Assembly: GCF_013155335.1 (NCBI RefSeq)
Contig: NZ_JABJQZ010000001.1
Coordinates: 558,001-622,000 of the forward strand
Direction of reading: 5' to 3'
DNA length: 64,000 nt
Source of the DNA: Nocardioides sp. zg-1230
Lineage (GTDB): Bacteria > Actinomycetota > Actinomycetes > Propionibacteriales > Nocardioidaceae
Below, one piece after another: positions 33,535-42,638 of the stretch. Positions within the stretch are counted from its first letter, which is position 1. Each line of letters starts with the position of its first letter. Below the pieces are notes generated by a model. It did not search any database and had not been told where the DNA came from. It saw only the letters and a list, made by a program, of their open reading frames with translations. The translations under genes and the position numbers were made by a program.

Positions 33535-34674
33535 TCAGCCGTGCGGGTCGGGGACGTAGGGCCCGCGCTCGCGGATGGTGTCGGCGGGCACCGTGTCGCG
33601 GGTCCACAGCGACCCGTCGGCCGCGGCCTCGAGGATCGCCGTGCCGGCCACCTCGGTCTGCTTCGCGATCATGCCGCTGCTGGCCTGGCCCATGTCACCG
33701 CGGGCCTCGTAGAGCACCGAAGCCGAGCCGAGAAGGCCGTAGGCGTTGCGGGCGATGCCCGGGAACGGGGTGCTCGGGTAGCGCGTGATGTTGGCGTAGC
33801 CCTTGCCCTCGAGGGCGTCGAGCATCTCCGAGACCACCCGCTTGGAGTCGGTCACGACGCCGGCGAACTCCTCGCTGATGCCCAGGGCCTCGGCCTCCGC
33901 CTCGGCGTTGGGCCACATCACCGAGCCGGTGATCATGCGGCCGTCCTCGTCGACGTAGGTCCCCTGGTGGTGGAAGTCCACCACGAGTCGGGGCTGCCGC
34001 TCGTCCCAGAGCAGCCGCATCGCGATCGCCTCGGGCACCGGGTTGTTGGTGTCCGGTCCGGGCTGGTACGGGTGGTCGTACGCGCTCTCGGAGTAGGAGT
34101 GGTAGCGGTTGATGTCGTAGCCGCGACCCGACTGGTAGAACTCGCAGAAGGCCGGGCACGAGGTGTCGAAGTTCTGCCGCCAGGGCGTGGTGTTGCCGGC
34201 CAGGTCGACCACGTCGGCGTCGAAGCCGTCGACGTTGACGCGCGGGACGATGGTGACGGTGAGCGCTTCTCGGATCGCCTTCGCCTGTGCGGACCCGCCG
34301 GCCAGCCCGCGGACGACGTTGATCATGCCGTTGGACACGATGTACTCGTCGCCGTGCTGGTTGGCGACGAACATGATGTCGGTGTCGCCGTCACCGATCG
34401 TCACGACCGGTATGTCGCGGCCGGTGTTCGACTGCAACGGCGCCGGACTGAGGTCGAAGCTCCCCTGCGCCCTGTTCTCGATGGACTCGAGGGTGCTCCA
34501 GAGCTGTTCGTAGCTGCGGATGGCGTTGGTGTTCTCCGGACCCTGCGGCCACGGGCCGCCCGGGGTGGTGTCGGGTCCGGCGGCGGCCGGTCCCATGGTT
34601 CCCGCGGCTGCCAGTGCGAGGGCTGCCGCGGCGAGGGCGCACGTCCGGGTGCGCCTGGTGAGGGATCGTTGCAT
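33535..34674 (-). CDS. Secreted M14-family zinc carboxypeptidase
   Basis: 379 residues from ATG 34674. The N-terminus MQRSLTRRTRTC...ALAAAALALAAAGTMGPAAAG is a signal peptide with a basic n-region and an AxA site near residue 32. M14 zinc residues are visible in NQHGDEY (HxxE) and DFHHQGTY (His); RVNVDGF carries the substrate-binding Asn/Arg region, and YEARGDMG holds the candidate catalytic Glu. It should act outside the cell on peptides. The family includes actinobacterial proteins of similar size. ATG 34674 is preferred to 34737 because the signal peptide begins there. Confidence 0.9.
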   Translation of the reverse strand: MQRSLTRRTRTCALAAAALALAAAGTMGPAAAGPDTTPGGPWPQGPENTNAIRSYEQLWSTLESIENRAQGSFDLSPAPLQSNTGRDIPVVTIGDGDTDIMFVANQHGDEYIVSNGMINVVRGLAGGSAQAKAIREALTVTIVPRVNVDGFDADVVDLAGNTTPWRQNFDTSCPAFCEFYQSGRGYDINRYHSYSESAYDHPYQPGPDTNNPVPEAIAMRLLWDERQPRLVVDFHHQGTYVDEDGRMITGSVMWPNAEAEAEALGISEEFAGVVTDSKRVVSEMLDALEGKGYANITRYPSTPFPGIARNAYGLLGSASVLYEARGDMGQASSGMIAKQTEVAGTAILEAAADGSLWTRDTVPADTIRERGPYVPDPHG

Positions 34675-34777
34675 GAGCCTGTCCTCCCGATAGGTGGTCT
34701 CGCGGTCCATCCACGCACCACCCCCGGGGGGTGTCAACGGCTACCGGCCGGTCACCCCTCTACGGGCGAAGGCCGCC

Positions 34778-36469
34778 TCACTCCTCCCGCATGGGCACCC
34801 GGACGCCGCGCTCCTCGGCGACCTCGATCGCGCGGTCGTAGCCCGCGTCGACGTGGCGGATGACGCCCATGCCTGGGTCGTTGGTCAGCACCCGCTGGAT
34901 CTTCTCCGCCGCGAGCTCGGTGCCGTCGGCGACCGTGACCTGCCCCGCGTGCAGCGAACGGCCGATGCCGACGCCGCCACCGTGGTGGAACGACACCCAC
35001 GTCGCGCCGGAGGCGGTGTTGACGAGCGCGTTGAGGATGGCCCAGTCGGCGATGGCGTCCGAGCCGTCGAGCATCGCCTCGGTCTCGCGGTAGGGCGAGG
35101 CGACGGAGCCGCAGTCGAGGTGGTCGCGGCCGATGACGATCGGCGCCGAGAGCTCGCCGCTGGCGACCATCTCGTTGAACTTCGCTCCCGCCTTGGCGCG
35201 GTCGCCGTACCCGAGCCAGCAGATCCGGGCCGGCAGGCCCTGGAACTGCACGCGCTCGGCGGCCATGTCGAGCCACGTGTGGAGGCGGGCGTACTCCGGC
35301 TTGTCGTGGGCCGGGAACAGCTCCTTGATGGCGCGGTCGGTCGCCGCGATGTCGGCGGGGTCACCGGAGAGCGCGGCCCAGCGGAAGGGGCCCTTGCCCT
35401 CGCAGAAGAGCGGTCGGATGTACGCCGGCACGAAGCCGGGGAACTCGAACGCCCGGTCGTAGCCGCCCTTGCGGGCCTCGTCGCGGATGGAGTTGCCGTA
35501 GTCGAAGACCTCGGCGCCGGCGTCTTGCAGCTCCACCATCGCGCGCACGTGGGTCGCCATCGACTCCTGTGCGCGCTTGGTGAAGCCGCGCGGGTCCTCC
35601 GTGCGCTCGCGCTCCCAGTCGTCGTACGCCGTCCCCGCGGGGAGGTAGAACAGCGGGTCGTGCGCCGAGGTCTGGTCGGTGACGACGTCGATCCGGACGG
35701 AGCCGTCGAGGTGGCGCTCGAGGATCTCGGGCAGCACCTCGGCGGCGTTGCCGAGCAGGCCGATCGACAGGCCGCGGCGCGCGTCGCGCGCCTCCAGCGC
35801 GAGCTCGATCGCGTGGTCGAGGTCGCGGGCCTGGACGTCGAGGTAGCGGGTCTCGAGCCGGCGGTCGATGCGGTGCTGGTCGCACTCGACGCAGATCGCG
35901 ACGCCGTCGTTCATCGTCACGGCGAGGGGCTGGGCGCCGCCCATGCCGCCGAGGCCGGCGGTCACGGTGATCGTTCCGGCGAGGGTGCCGCCGAACCTCT
36001 TGTCGGCGACCGCGGCGAAGGTCTCGAAGGTGCCCTGCAGGATGCCCTGCGTGCCGATGTAGATCCACGAGCCGGCCGTCATCTGGCCGTACATCGTCAG
36101 CCCGAGGTCCTCGAGCCGGCGGAACTCCTCCCAGTCGGCCCAGTCGCCCACGAGGTTGGAGTTGGCGATGAGCACGCGCGGCGCCCACACGTGGGTGCGC
36201 ATCACGCCGACCGGCTTGCCCGACTGCACGAGCAGCGTCTCGTCGTCCTCGAGGTCGCGCAGGGTGCGGACGAGGGCGTCGTACGCCTCCCAGCTGCGCG
36301 CGGCCTTGCCGGTGCCGCCGTAGACGACGAGGTCCTCGGGGCGCTCGGCGTTGTCGGGGTCGAGGTTGTTCATCAGCATCCGCAGCGGCGCCTCGGTCTG
36401 CCACGACTTCGCGGTCAGCTCGGTGCCGTGCGCGGCGTGGATGGGCAGGCGGGGGTTGGACGAGGTCAC
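34778..36469 (-). CDS. hutU: Urocanate hydratase
   Basis: 563 residues, normal length for urocanase. It hydrates urocanate to 4-imidazolone-5-propionate using tightly bound NAD+ as electrophile. NAD-binding [20 protein letters not shown] and the [10 protein letters not shown]...ICWLGYGDR blocks are clear, as is the C-terminal [18 protein letters not shown]. The GTG at 36469 overlaps the hutH stop (GTGA), so the order hutH-hutU is co-translated. The enzyme links HutH to the HutI step encoded 21 kb away. Confidence 0.97.
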   Translation of the reverse strand: MTSSNPRLPIHAAHGTELTAKSWQTEAPLRMLMNNLDPDNAERPEDLVVYGGTGKAARSWEAYDALVRTLRDLEDDETLLVQSGKPVGVMRTHVWAPRVLIANSNLVGDWADWEEFRRLEDLGLTMYGQMTAGSWIYIGTQGILQGTFETFAAVADKRFGGTLAGTITVTAGLGGMGGAQPLAVTMNDGVAICVECDQHRIDRRLETRYLDVQARDLDHAIELALEARDARRGLSIGLLGNAAEVLPEILERHLDGSVRIDVVTDQTSAHDPLFYLPAGTAYDDWERERTEDPRGFTKRAQESMATHVRAMVELQDAGAEVFDYGNSIRDEARKGGYDRAFEFPGFVPAYIRPLFCEGKGPFRWAALSGDPADIAATDRAIKELFPAHDKPEYARLHTWLDMAAERVQFQGLPARICWLGYGDRAKAGAKFNEMVASGELSAPIVIGRDHLDCGSVASPYRETEAMLDGSDAIADWAILNALVNTASGATWVSFHHGGGVGIGRSLHAGQVTVADGTELAAEKIQRVLTNDPGMGVIRHVDAGYDRAIEVAEERGVRVPMREE

Positions 36470-38019
36470 TGGAGTTCTCCGATCACGGACTCGACGGCGG
36501 CGAGGACCGCGCCGGACTGGACGAGGCCGACGGCGGCCTCGATCTCGGGCGAGAGGTGGCGGTCGGGGCCGGGGCCCTCGATGCCGTTGCTGCGAAGCAG
36601 GCCGACGACCGCGCCCGTCGCGGGCGACGGGGAGAGTGGGGCGCGCAGGTCGAGGGCCCGGGCCGCGGTGAGCACCTCGACCGCGACCACGCGCGACAGC
36701 CCGTCGACGGACCGGCGCAGCTTGCGGGCGGCGTTCCAGCCCATCGAGACGTGGTCCTCCTGCATGGCGCTGGAGGGGATCGAGTCGACGGAGGCCGGGA
36801 CGGCGAGGCGCTTGAGCTCGGACACGATCGACGCCTGGGTGTACTGCGCGATCATGTGCCCGCTGTCGACCCCGGGGTCTGCGGCGAGGAACGGCGGCAG
36901 CCCGTGGCTGCGCGCCCGGTCGAGGAAGCGGTCGGTACGCCGCTCGCTGATCGAGGCGACGTCGGCGGCGACGATCGCCAGGAAGTCGAGCACGTAGCCG
37001 ACCGGTGCGCCGTGGAAGTTGCCGTTGGACTCGACGCGGTCACCGATCACGACCGGGTTGTCGATCGCGCTGGCGAGCTCGCGCCCGGCGACGGTCGCGG
37101 CGTGCTCGACCGTGTCGCGGGCGGCACCGTGCACCTGCGGCGAGCAACGCAGCGAGTAGGCGTCCTGGACCTTGTTGCACTCCACCGTGTTGTCCGGCCC
37201 GGTGCGGTGCGAGGCGACGATCGTCGAGCCGGCCATCAGCGCGGTGAGGTTGGCCGCCGACTGCGCCTGGCCGGGGTGGGGGCGGATGTCCTGCAGCTCG
37301 GGGGCGAAGACCCGGTCGGTGCCGAGCTGTGCCTCGACGCTCATCGCCGCGGCGACGTCGGCGGTGCGCAGCAGCATGCGCAGGTCGGCGATCGCCATGA
37401 CGAGCATGCCCAGCATCCCGTCGGTGCCGTTGATGAGCGCGAGCCCCTCCTTGGCGACCAGCTCGACCGGCTCCAGCCCGGCTGCCGCGAGGGCCTCGGC
37501 GGCCGGCATCAAGGTGCCGTCGGCGTCACGGACCTCGCCCTCGCCCATCAGCGCCAGCGCGCAGTGCGACAGCGGCGCCAGGTCGCCCGAGCAGCCGAGC
37601 GAGCCGTACTCGCGCACCACCGGCGTGATGCCGTGGGACAGCAGGTCGGCCATCAGCTGCGCGGTCCCGCGGCGTACGCCGGTGTGGCCCGTCGCGAGCG
37701 TCGAGAGCCGCAGCAGCATGAGCGCACGCACCACCTCGCGCTCCACCTCGGGCCCGGAGCCGGCGGCGTGGGACCGGACGAGCGAGCGCTGCAGCTGGGC
37801 ACGCATCTCGGTGGGGATGTGGCGCGTGGCGAGCGCTCCGAAGCCGGTGCTGACGCCGTACGCCGGCGTCTCGGCGGCGGCGAGCGTCTCGACCACGCCC
37901 CGGGCGCGGTCGATCGCGGCCAGCGCGTCGTCGGTGAGCGAGACGCGGGCGCCCCCACGGGCGACGCTGAGGAGGTCGTCGAACGAGACGGGACCGACCC
38001 CGACATGGATGGTCTGCAT
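36466..38019 (-). CDS. hutH: Histidine ammonia-lyase
   Basis: 517 residues from ATG 38019, matching the family (about 500-510). It removes ammonia from L-histidine to give urocanate, the first hut step. The MIO prosthetic-group segment reads [14 protein letters not shown], with Cys143-Ser144-Gly145 instead of the usual Ala-Ser-Gly; the Ser and Gly needed for cyclisation are kept. [11 protein letters not shown] and the late [19 protein letters not shown] block are also typical. The hut operator palindrome lies 56 nt upstream. First gene of hutH-hutU. Confidence 0.97.
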   Translation of the reverse strand: MQTIHVGVGPVSFDDLLSVARGGARVSLTDDALAAIDRARGVVETLAAAETPAYGVSTGFGALATRHIPTEMRAQLQRSLVRSHAAGSGPEVEREVVRALMLLRLSTLATGHTGVRRGTAQLMADLLSHGITPVVREYGSLGCSGDLAPLSHCALALMGEGEVRDADGTLMPAAEALAAAGLEPVELVAKEGLALINGTDGMLGMLVMAIADLRMLLRTADVAAAMSVEAQLGTDRVFAPELQDIRPHPGQAQSAANLTALMAGSTIVASHRTGPDNTVECNKVQDAYSLRCSPQVHGAARDTVEHAATVAGRELASAIDNPVVIGDRVESNGNFHGAPVGYVLDFLAIVAADVASISERRTDRFLDRARSHGLPPFLAADPGVDSGHMIAQYTQASIVSELKRLAVPASVDSIPSSAMQEDHVSMGWNAARKLRRSVDGLSRVVAVEVLTAARALDLRAPLSPSPATGAVVGLLRSNGIEGPGPDRHLSPEIEAAVGLVQSGAVLAAVESVIGELQ

Positions 38020-38074
38020 GCCCCCATCCAACGCCCGCGACGGGGCAGTCACCAGAGGCGGACGCGCAAGTCCA

Positions 38075-38090
38075 GTCTCGCATCCGAGAC
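38075..38090. promoter_or_regulatory. hut operator, copy 2
   Basis: GTCTCGCATCCGAGAC, one base different from the perfect palindrome at 15846-15861, lies 56 nt upstream of hutH. Both copies precede hut transcription units at the same distance. The IclR gene at 39418 is a candidate binder. Confidence 0.7.
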
Positions 38091-38194
38091 AGCGCCACTC
38101 ACCCGTACGGAGGACACCGGACAGGTCCGGCCCATGGCACGGTGGGGGGCGGGAACAGACCGCAACAACAGAGCCCGGAACAAGGAGGTCCCCC

Positions 38195-38650
38195 ATGGAC
38201 GACGCGACGACGTGGATCATCGTGCTGGTCGTGGTGCTGGTCGTGGCGGCGCTCGCCGCCTGGCTGGTCGCCCAGCAGCGCAAGAAGAAGCAGCACGAGC
38301 ACGCCGAGCAGCTGCGCAGCGAGGCTCACGAGCACGCGACCCAGATCCCGGAGACCCAGGTGCGGGCGAAGGAGGCCGAGGCCGAGGCGGAGCGCGCCCG
38401 GCTCGAGGCCGAACGCGCCCAGGCGAAGGCCCGCGAGGCACAGGTGGCCGCCACCCAGCAGCAGGCGGTGCACGAGGACCGGCTGCGGACGGCCGACGAG
38501 GTCGACCCGCGCGTCGACACCTCGTCCGACGACTACGCCCCGGGCACGGCCGCGCACGACCATCGCACCGACAGCCACGACCCCGACACGGTGCTCGACG
38601 CCGATGACGCTCGCCGCACCGACGGGACCGAGGGCACGCACCGGGCCTGA
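38195..38650 (+). CDS. Membrane-anchored coiled-coil protein with DPRVD/DDYAP motif, paralog 1
   Basis: 151 residues from ATG 38195, preceded by AAGGAGG. One N-terminal helix (WIIVLVVVLVVAALAAWLVA) is followed by QQRKKK, then an Ala/Glu/Arg coiled coil (about 35-100), then RTADEVDPRVD...DDYAPG and an acidic disordered tail. It is a bitopic membrane protein with a cytoplasmic coiled coil. The next gene repeats the same plan and motif. A 15-bp hairpin separates them. Function unknown; I know no named family. Confidence 0.75.
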   Translation: MDDATTWIIVLVVVLVVAALAAWLVAQQRKKKQHEHAEQLRSEAHEHATQIPETQVRAKEAEAEAERARLEAERAQAKAREAQVAATQQQAVHEDRLRTADEVDPRVDTSSDDYAPGTAAHDHRTDSHDPDTVLDADDARRTDGTEGTHRA

Positions 38651-38675
38651 CCGGCACGCCCCGGGACGCAACGCA

Positions 38676-38717
38676 GGACAGGGACGGCCACTACTGGAAG
38701 ACTGGCCGTCCCTGTCC
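38676..38717 (+). terminator. 15-bp hairpin between coiled-coil paralogs
   Basis: GGACAGGGACGGCCA (38676-38690) pairs perfectly with TGGCCGTCCCTGTCC (38703-38717), loop 12 nt. It lies 25 nt beyond the first paralog's stop and just before the second's ribosome-binding site (GAGGAA), so it may act as terminator or attenuator. Confidence 0.65.
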
Positions 38718-38735
38718 CGTGAAAGAGGAAGCCCC

Positions 38736-39407
38736 GTGACCACGCTCATCATCGTCCTCGTCATCATCGCCGTCGTGATCGCTGTCGCGGCGTTCCTCGT
38801 CCGGAAGAAGAACCGCGAGGCCAACGTCGCCCGCGCCGAACAGCTCCGGGCGCAGGCCGCGACGCAGGCGCAGTCCACGATCGCCCCGGCCCAGGAGCGC
38901 GCGGCGGCCGCGGAGGCCGAGGCCGAGCAGGCCCGCGCCGCCGCCGCCAAGGCCGAGGCGGAGGCACAGGAAGCCCGGATCGCGGCCCAGCAGATCGAGG
39001 CGACGCACGAGGGCCAGGTCCGCGCGGCCGACCGGATCGACCCGCGCGTCGACCACAAGGCCGACGACTACGCCCCGCAGGTGCCCGGCACGACCGACCA
39101 GACCCCGACCCCGCCGTCGGAGGTCGAGGCCGCGAACACCCAGCAGACCACCCAGCAGGCCGAGCAGCCTGCCGAGGAGCCCGCTGCCGTCGAGCAGCCC
39201 GCCGCCGATCACCCCGCCGCCGAGGCGCCCGCCCACGAGCCGGCCGCCGAGCAGCCCGCTGCCGAGAGCGCGCAGGACGGCACCCGGGACGGCAGGGCCC
39301 CGCTCCTCCCGCGCCGCACGCCCGGTGCCAACGAGATGCCCGGCAAGCCGATCGAGCAGACCGACGGTGGCGGCGGCTGGTTCAGCAAGGGCTCCGACAA
39401 GTCCTGA
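38736..39407 (+). CDS. Membrane-anchored coiled-coil protein with DPRVD/DDYAP motif, paralog 2
   Basis: 223 residues from GTG 38736. Same plan as paralog 1: N-terminal helix (TLIIVLVIIAVVIAVAAFLV), RKKNR, Ala/Glu-rich coiled coil (about 30-95), then RAADRIDPRVDHKADDYAP. It adds a long Pro/Ala/Glu/Gln-rich tail (about 125-200) and ends with GGGGWFSKGSDKS. The shared RxADxxDPRVDxxxDDYAP block shows tandem duplication with divergent tails. The IclR gene starts 10 nt downstream and may be on the same transcript. Function unknown. Confidence 0.75.
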   Translation: MTTLIIVLVIIAVVIAVAAFLVRKKNREANVARAEQLRAQAATQAQSTIAPAQERAAAAEAEAEQARAAAAKAEAEAQEARIAAQQIEATHEGQVRAADRIDPRVDHKADDYAPQVPGTTDQTPTPPSEVEAANTQQTTQQAEQPAEEPAAVEQPAADHPAAEAPAHEPAAEQPAAESAQDGTRDGRAPLLPRRTPGANEMPGKPIEQTDGGGGWFSKGSDKS

Positions 39408-39417
39408 GCCCGCCCTC

Positions 39418-40185
39418 GTGAGCCAGGTCCCCGCTGCGACGCGCACCCTGCGGGTCCTGCGGTTCCTGGCCACGCAGGCCGACCCGGTCCCGCTCGACCG
39501 CATCGTGCGCGCGTGCGACCTGCCGCGCAGCACGGCGTACCACCTGCTCAACACGATGATCGACGAGGGCTTCGTCGTGCACCTGCCCGACGAGCACCGC
39601 TACGGGCTGGGGGTGGCGGCGTTCGAGGTCGGCAGCGGCTTCACGCGGCAGGAGCCGCTCGCCCGCCTGGCTCGCCGGCCGCTGGCCGAGCTGGTCGACC
39701 GGACCGGCCACGGCGCCCACCTCGCGGTGCTCCACGGTCGCGACGTCCTCTACGTCATCGAGGAGCGGGCACCGGGGCGGCCCCCGCTGGTCACGGACGT
39801 CGGCGTACGCCTCCCGGCCCACCTGACGGCGTCGGGTCGCGCGATCCTCGCCGCCCTGCCGGCCAGCCAGGTCCGGGCGCTCTACCCCGACCGGGACGCG
39901 TTCGTCGACCGCCACGGCAAGGGCCCGACGTCGCTGAGCGCCCTGCGCACGGTGCTGTCCGCGACACGGCAGCGCGGCCACGCGAGCGAGGACGGCGAGG
40001 TGACGCCCGGCCTCCAGAGCGTGGCCGCCGCGGTGCTCGACCACAACGCCCACCCGGTGGCCGGGGTGGCGGTGACGTTCCCCAGCGACGCCGGCGACGA
40101 CGTCGACACGATCGCGTCAGCCGTCCGGCAGACAGCCACCCGGTTGACCCGACGGGTCAGCGGGCGGGCAGCAGCCGCGCGTTGA
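39418..40185 (+). CDS. IclR-family transcriptional regulator, candidate hut regulator
   Basis: 255 residues from GTG 39418. The N-terminal winged helix (TRTLRVLRFLATQADPVPLDRI...LPRSTAYHLLNTMIDEG) and the C-terminal GAF-like effector domain (HLTASGRAILAALPASQ, a strong IclR signature) are complete. IclR proteins bind short palindromes as dimers or tetramers in response to small metabolites. It is about 1.4 kb from hutH, so it is a candidate binder of the GTCTCG-N4-CGAGAC sites; this is inferred from position. Its end overlaps the convergent sortase gene by 29 nt. Confidence 0.9.
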   Translation: MSQVPAATRTLRVLRFLATQADPVPLDRIVRACDLPRSTAYHLLNTMIDEGFVVHLPDEHRYGLGVAAFEVGSGFTRQEPLARLARRPLAELVDRTGHGAHLAVLHGRDVLYVIEERAPGRPPLVTDVGVRLPAHLTASGRAILAALPASQVRALYPDRDAFVDRHGKGPTSLSALRTVLSATRQRGHASEDGEVTPGLQSVAAAVLDHNAHPVAGVAVTFPSDAGDDVDTIASAVRQTATRLTRRVSGRAAAAR

Positions 40186-40711
40186 CGATGATCCGGGTGC
40201 GGTAGACGCCGGTCAGGTCGTTGCGGTCACCGCACGTGATCAGGACGAGTCGCGGCTTGCCCCGGTCGCTGAACAGCCCCGCGACGGCCGCGCGCTTGAG
40301 GCCGGTGACCCGGCGTACGCGGGTGACCTCGAAGCGGTTGCGCCCGACCACGACGAGGTTCCCGGGACGCAGCCTCCCCAGGTCGTCGAACACCCCGGGG
40401 CCCTTGGACCAGGTGTGGCCGGCGAGGACGGCGCTGCCCTGCTGCCCGGGCTGCACGCCCGCTCGCCAGCGGTACACGTCGCGGACGCTGCGCCCGATCG
40501 CCAGGTGGCCGGACCGGGTGACGCCCACCGGGATGATCCCGGCGTTCACCCCGATCGCGGGGATCGACAGGCGGCCGAGCGCCGTGGACCGCTCGGAGGA
40601 CCCGACGGACGACCCGGCGTACGTCGTCGCGGGACCGGCGCCCGCGGGCGCACCCGCCAGCATCGCGACCGCGACCAGCACGACCACGAGCACCCTGCGC
40701 AAGCCCGGCAT
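40157..40711 (-). CDS. Class F sortase
   Basis: 184 residues. An N-terminal hydrophobic signal/anchor (LVVVLVAVAMLAGAPAGAG) precedes the sortase barrel. Catalytic residues: His in LAGHTWSKGPGVFDDL, Cys in LVLITCGD (the TLxTC box), Arg in VYRTRIIVNARL. The short form and the GPGVF block fit class E/F sortases of actinobacteria, which attach surface proteins or act on unknown substrates. No LPxTG-type partner is adjacent. It stands alone; a promoter region of about 130 nt precedes it. Confidence 0.9.
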   Translation of the reverse strand: MPGLRRVLVVVLVAVAMLAGAPAGAGPATTYAGSSVGSSERSTALGRLSIPAIGVNAGIIPVGVTRSGHLAIGRSVRDVYRWRAGVQPGQQGSAVLAGHTWSKGPGVFDDLGRLRPGNLVVVGRNRFEVTRVRRVTGLKRAAVAGLFSDRGKPRLVLITCGDRNDLTGVYRTRIIVNARLLPAR

Positions 40712-40845
40712 CGCCCCACGACCTCCAGTGTCCGCACCCGGACGTTCCCCCTCGTCCGGCGTTCGGAGGCTACGCTGCCGCGGTCGTCAGCGCGCCGATC
40801 TTCGACCAACCTGCGACGAGCCTTCGAGGAGCGGGCCCCGGCCCC

Positions 40846-42162
40846 TCACCGCTGATGCCACCAGCGCCGCTTCCCACCCGGCTCGTCAGGGATCTTCCAG
40901 CGGGGCCTCCGGCCTTGCGCGAGCCTGACGGACTCCTCGACGAACCGTGCGCGTGCGACCGCCCAGTCCCCCGTCTCCACGAGCGAGCGCTGCGTCCCCC
41001 AGTCGCCGAGGTACCAGACCCGGTAGGTGCCGTCGTCGAGCTGCTCCAGGCCGATGTACTCGCTGGAGAGGCCGCTCGGGACCAGGCGGCCTCGGACGAC
41101 GAAGTCGTACCCCTCACCGAGGCCGCGGGCGATCAGGTGCTCGGCAACCTCGACCAGCTCGTCGGGCGCCCGGTGGACCGCGAGCTCGACGCCGCGGTCC
41201 ACGACCCGCCGGGCGAGGTCACGCAGGTCGTCGGCGCGCAGGCCGGGCCAGCCGTGCACGAGCGCGAGCCACTCCTCGGGAATCGACGACGCCCCGTGGA
41301 CAGCACCGAGCAGCGCACCGGCGATCGCGGCAACGGTGTCGGTGTCGTCGCCCGCGTGCACCGCCGCGTTGAGCGACGTGACGAGAGGAGAGCCGTCGCC
41401 GACCGGGTGGCGGATCGCCGACCACGCAGCCTGGAGGGCGGAGACGACGTAGCCGTTGGGCGCGAACACGGACGGCGTACGTCGCTCCGCGTCGACGATC
41501 CAGCTCGTCCACCGCCCCTGCCGGGCGAGCGGCAGGACGTCGACGAGCCCGGCCAGGTCAGGCAGCACGCCGTCGAGGACCGCCAACCGGATCGCGTGGC
41601 ACCACAGGACGCACGCGTCGCCCGCGAGCGGGTCGCGGTGGGTCGCGTCGGAGACCCAGCGTGCTGCGAGCGTCAGCGTGGCGGGGTCGTCGAGGAACGC
41701 CAGCGCCACTGGCGCTGTGCGCATCAACGACCCGTTGCCGGCCGTTTGGCCGGTGCGGCGGTGGAGCCCGGCCGCCGCGGCGGACGACGACCACCAGAGC
41801 CGCGAGGGCCCCGTTCCCGCGACCGTGCCGAGCACCTGTCGAGTCTGCGTGCCGACGTCGGTGGCACCGCTGCCGAGCCAGTCGACCCAGCCTTGGACGA
41901 CCGCGTCGAGGGCGGGGACGTGACGGAGGCCCTGGTCCGCGGCCACCCGGGCGACGACCACGGCCATCTGGGTGTCGTCGCTCCACTCGCCCGGCGCGTA
42001 GGGCCCCAGCCCCCCGCCGATCATCCGCGGCGGCTCGTCCGGAGCCAGCGGCGCCGAGCCGAACTCGTACGGCACTCCCAGGGCATCCCCGCACGCAGCG
42101 CCGAGCAGGACGCCCTCGATCCGGTCGGTCAGGCCGGGGTCGCTGTCGACCCTCAGCGTCAT
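40846..42162 (-). CDS. ADP-ribosylglycohydrolase (ARH/DraG-type) with C-terminal extension
   Basis: 438 residues from ATG 42162, overlapping the upstream stop (ATGA). The ARH fold is clear: GVLLGAACGDALGVPYEF, GEWSDDTQM (62-64, Mg-binding Asp-Asp-Thr), AGNGSLMRTAPVAL, and AGDDTDTVAAIAGALLGAVHG (272-276, second Mg set). All metal ligands seen in DraG/ARH3-type hydrolases are present, so removal of ADP-ribose from protein or nucleotide is likely. About 100 residues beyond the ARH fold (from about 330) form an extra domain with a very basic end. It is the last gene of the operon with two ADP-ribosyltransferases; an antidote role is inferred. Confidence 0.9.
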   Translation of the reverse strand: MTLRVDSDPGLTDRIEGVLLGAACGDALGVPYEFGSAPLAPDEPPRMIGGGLGPYAPGEWSDDTQMAVVVARVAADQGLRHVPALDAVVQGWVDWLGSGATDVGTQTRQVLGTVAGTGPSRLWWSSSAAAAGLHRRTGQTAGNGSLMRTAPVALAFLDDPATLTLAARWVSDATHRDPLAGDACVLWCHAIRLAVLDGVLPDLAGLVDVLPLARQGRWTSWIVDAERRTPSVFAPNGYVVSALQAAWSAIRHPVGDGSPLVTSLNAAVHAGDDTDTVAAIAGALLGAVHGASSIPEEWLALVHGWPGLRADDLRDLARRVVDRGVELAVHRAPDELVEVAEHLIARGLGEGYDFVVRGRLVPSGLSSEYIGLEQLDDGTYRVWYLGDWGTQRSLVETGDWAVARARFVEESVRLAQGRRPRWKIPDEPGGKRRWWHQR

Positions 42163-42638
42163 GCGATGTCGCCGGCGAACTTGCCGGCGATGGGCTGGGG
42201 CACAGGGTCGCGCAGCTCGGCCTCCAGGATCGCCCGGCCGATCTCCTCCTGGAACGGCACGAGGTCGACGCGCGGTGGTTCGGCCTCGGGGACGACCTCC
42301 TCGACGATCGTCACCCCGAGGTCCTTGACCCGCACGCGCGTGACCAGCGTGAAGATCGTGCCCGGCAGGAAGACCACCTCGTGCTCGTGCCGGGCGGCCG
42401 AGAACTGCTCGATGCCCCGGCCCGCCCGGCTGAGGATCGCGTAGACGGCCTCCGTGCCGAAGTTCTCCGTCGCGACGCGCGGGTCGCGCGAGGTGGACAG
42501 CAGCGACTCGGTGACGTGGGCCCGTCCCTGCCACCGCTCGTGGCTGCGGGCCCCGCACCCGCGGAAGACGACCCCCTCGTGCGGGGGGAGCTGCTCGAGC
42601 GTGGCGAAGAAGGCTTCCAGGTCGGGTGTCTGCGTCAC
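42159..42638 (-). CDS. Stand-alone ADP-ribosyltransferase (R-S-E class)
   Basis: 159 residues from GTG 42638, which overlaps the upstream stop (GTGA). ART-fold hallmarks are in order: Arg26 in VVFRGCG, Ser48-Thr49-Ser50 in LLSTSRDPRVATENF, and Glu85-x-Glu87 in SAARHEHEVVFLPGTIF. The same block order occurs in the C-terminus of the WXG toxin upstream (FSSSSTNPNVAEGF, SAARSEAEILFKAGTEF), so the two are homologous. It has no secretion signal. It may be an extra toxin cassette, a backup tip, or an accessory modifier, and the adjacent ARH would reverse its product. Assignment rests on motif spacing. Confidence 0.75.
   Translation of the reverse strand: MTQTPDLEAFFATLEQLPPHEGVVFRGCGARSHERWQGRAHVTESLLSTSRDPRVATENFGTEAVYAILSRAGRGIEQFSAARHEHEVVFLPGTIFTLVTRVRVKDLGVTIVEEVVPEAEPPRVDLVPFQEEIGRAILEAELRDPVPQPIAGKFAGDIA

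Noticed and set aside
36466..38283. 605-residue version of HutH
   Set aside because: Homology begins at ATG 38019; the longer frame would cover the operator at 38075-38090.
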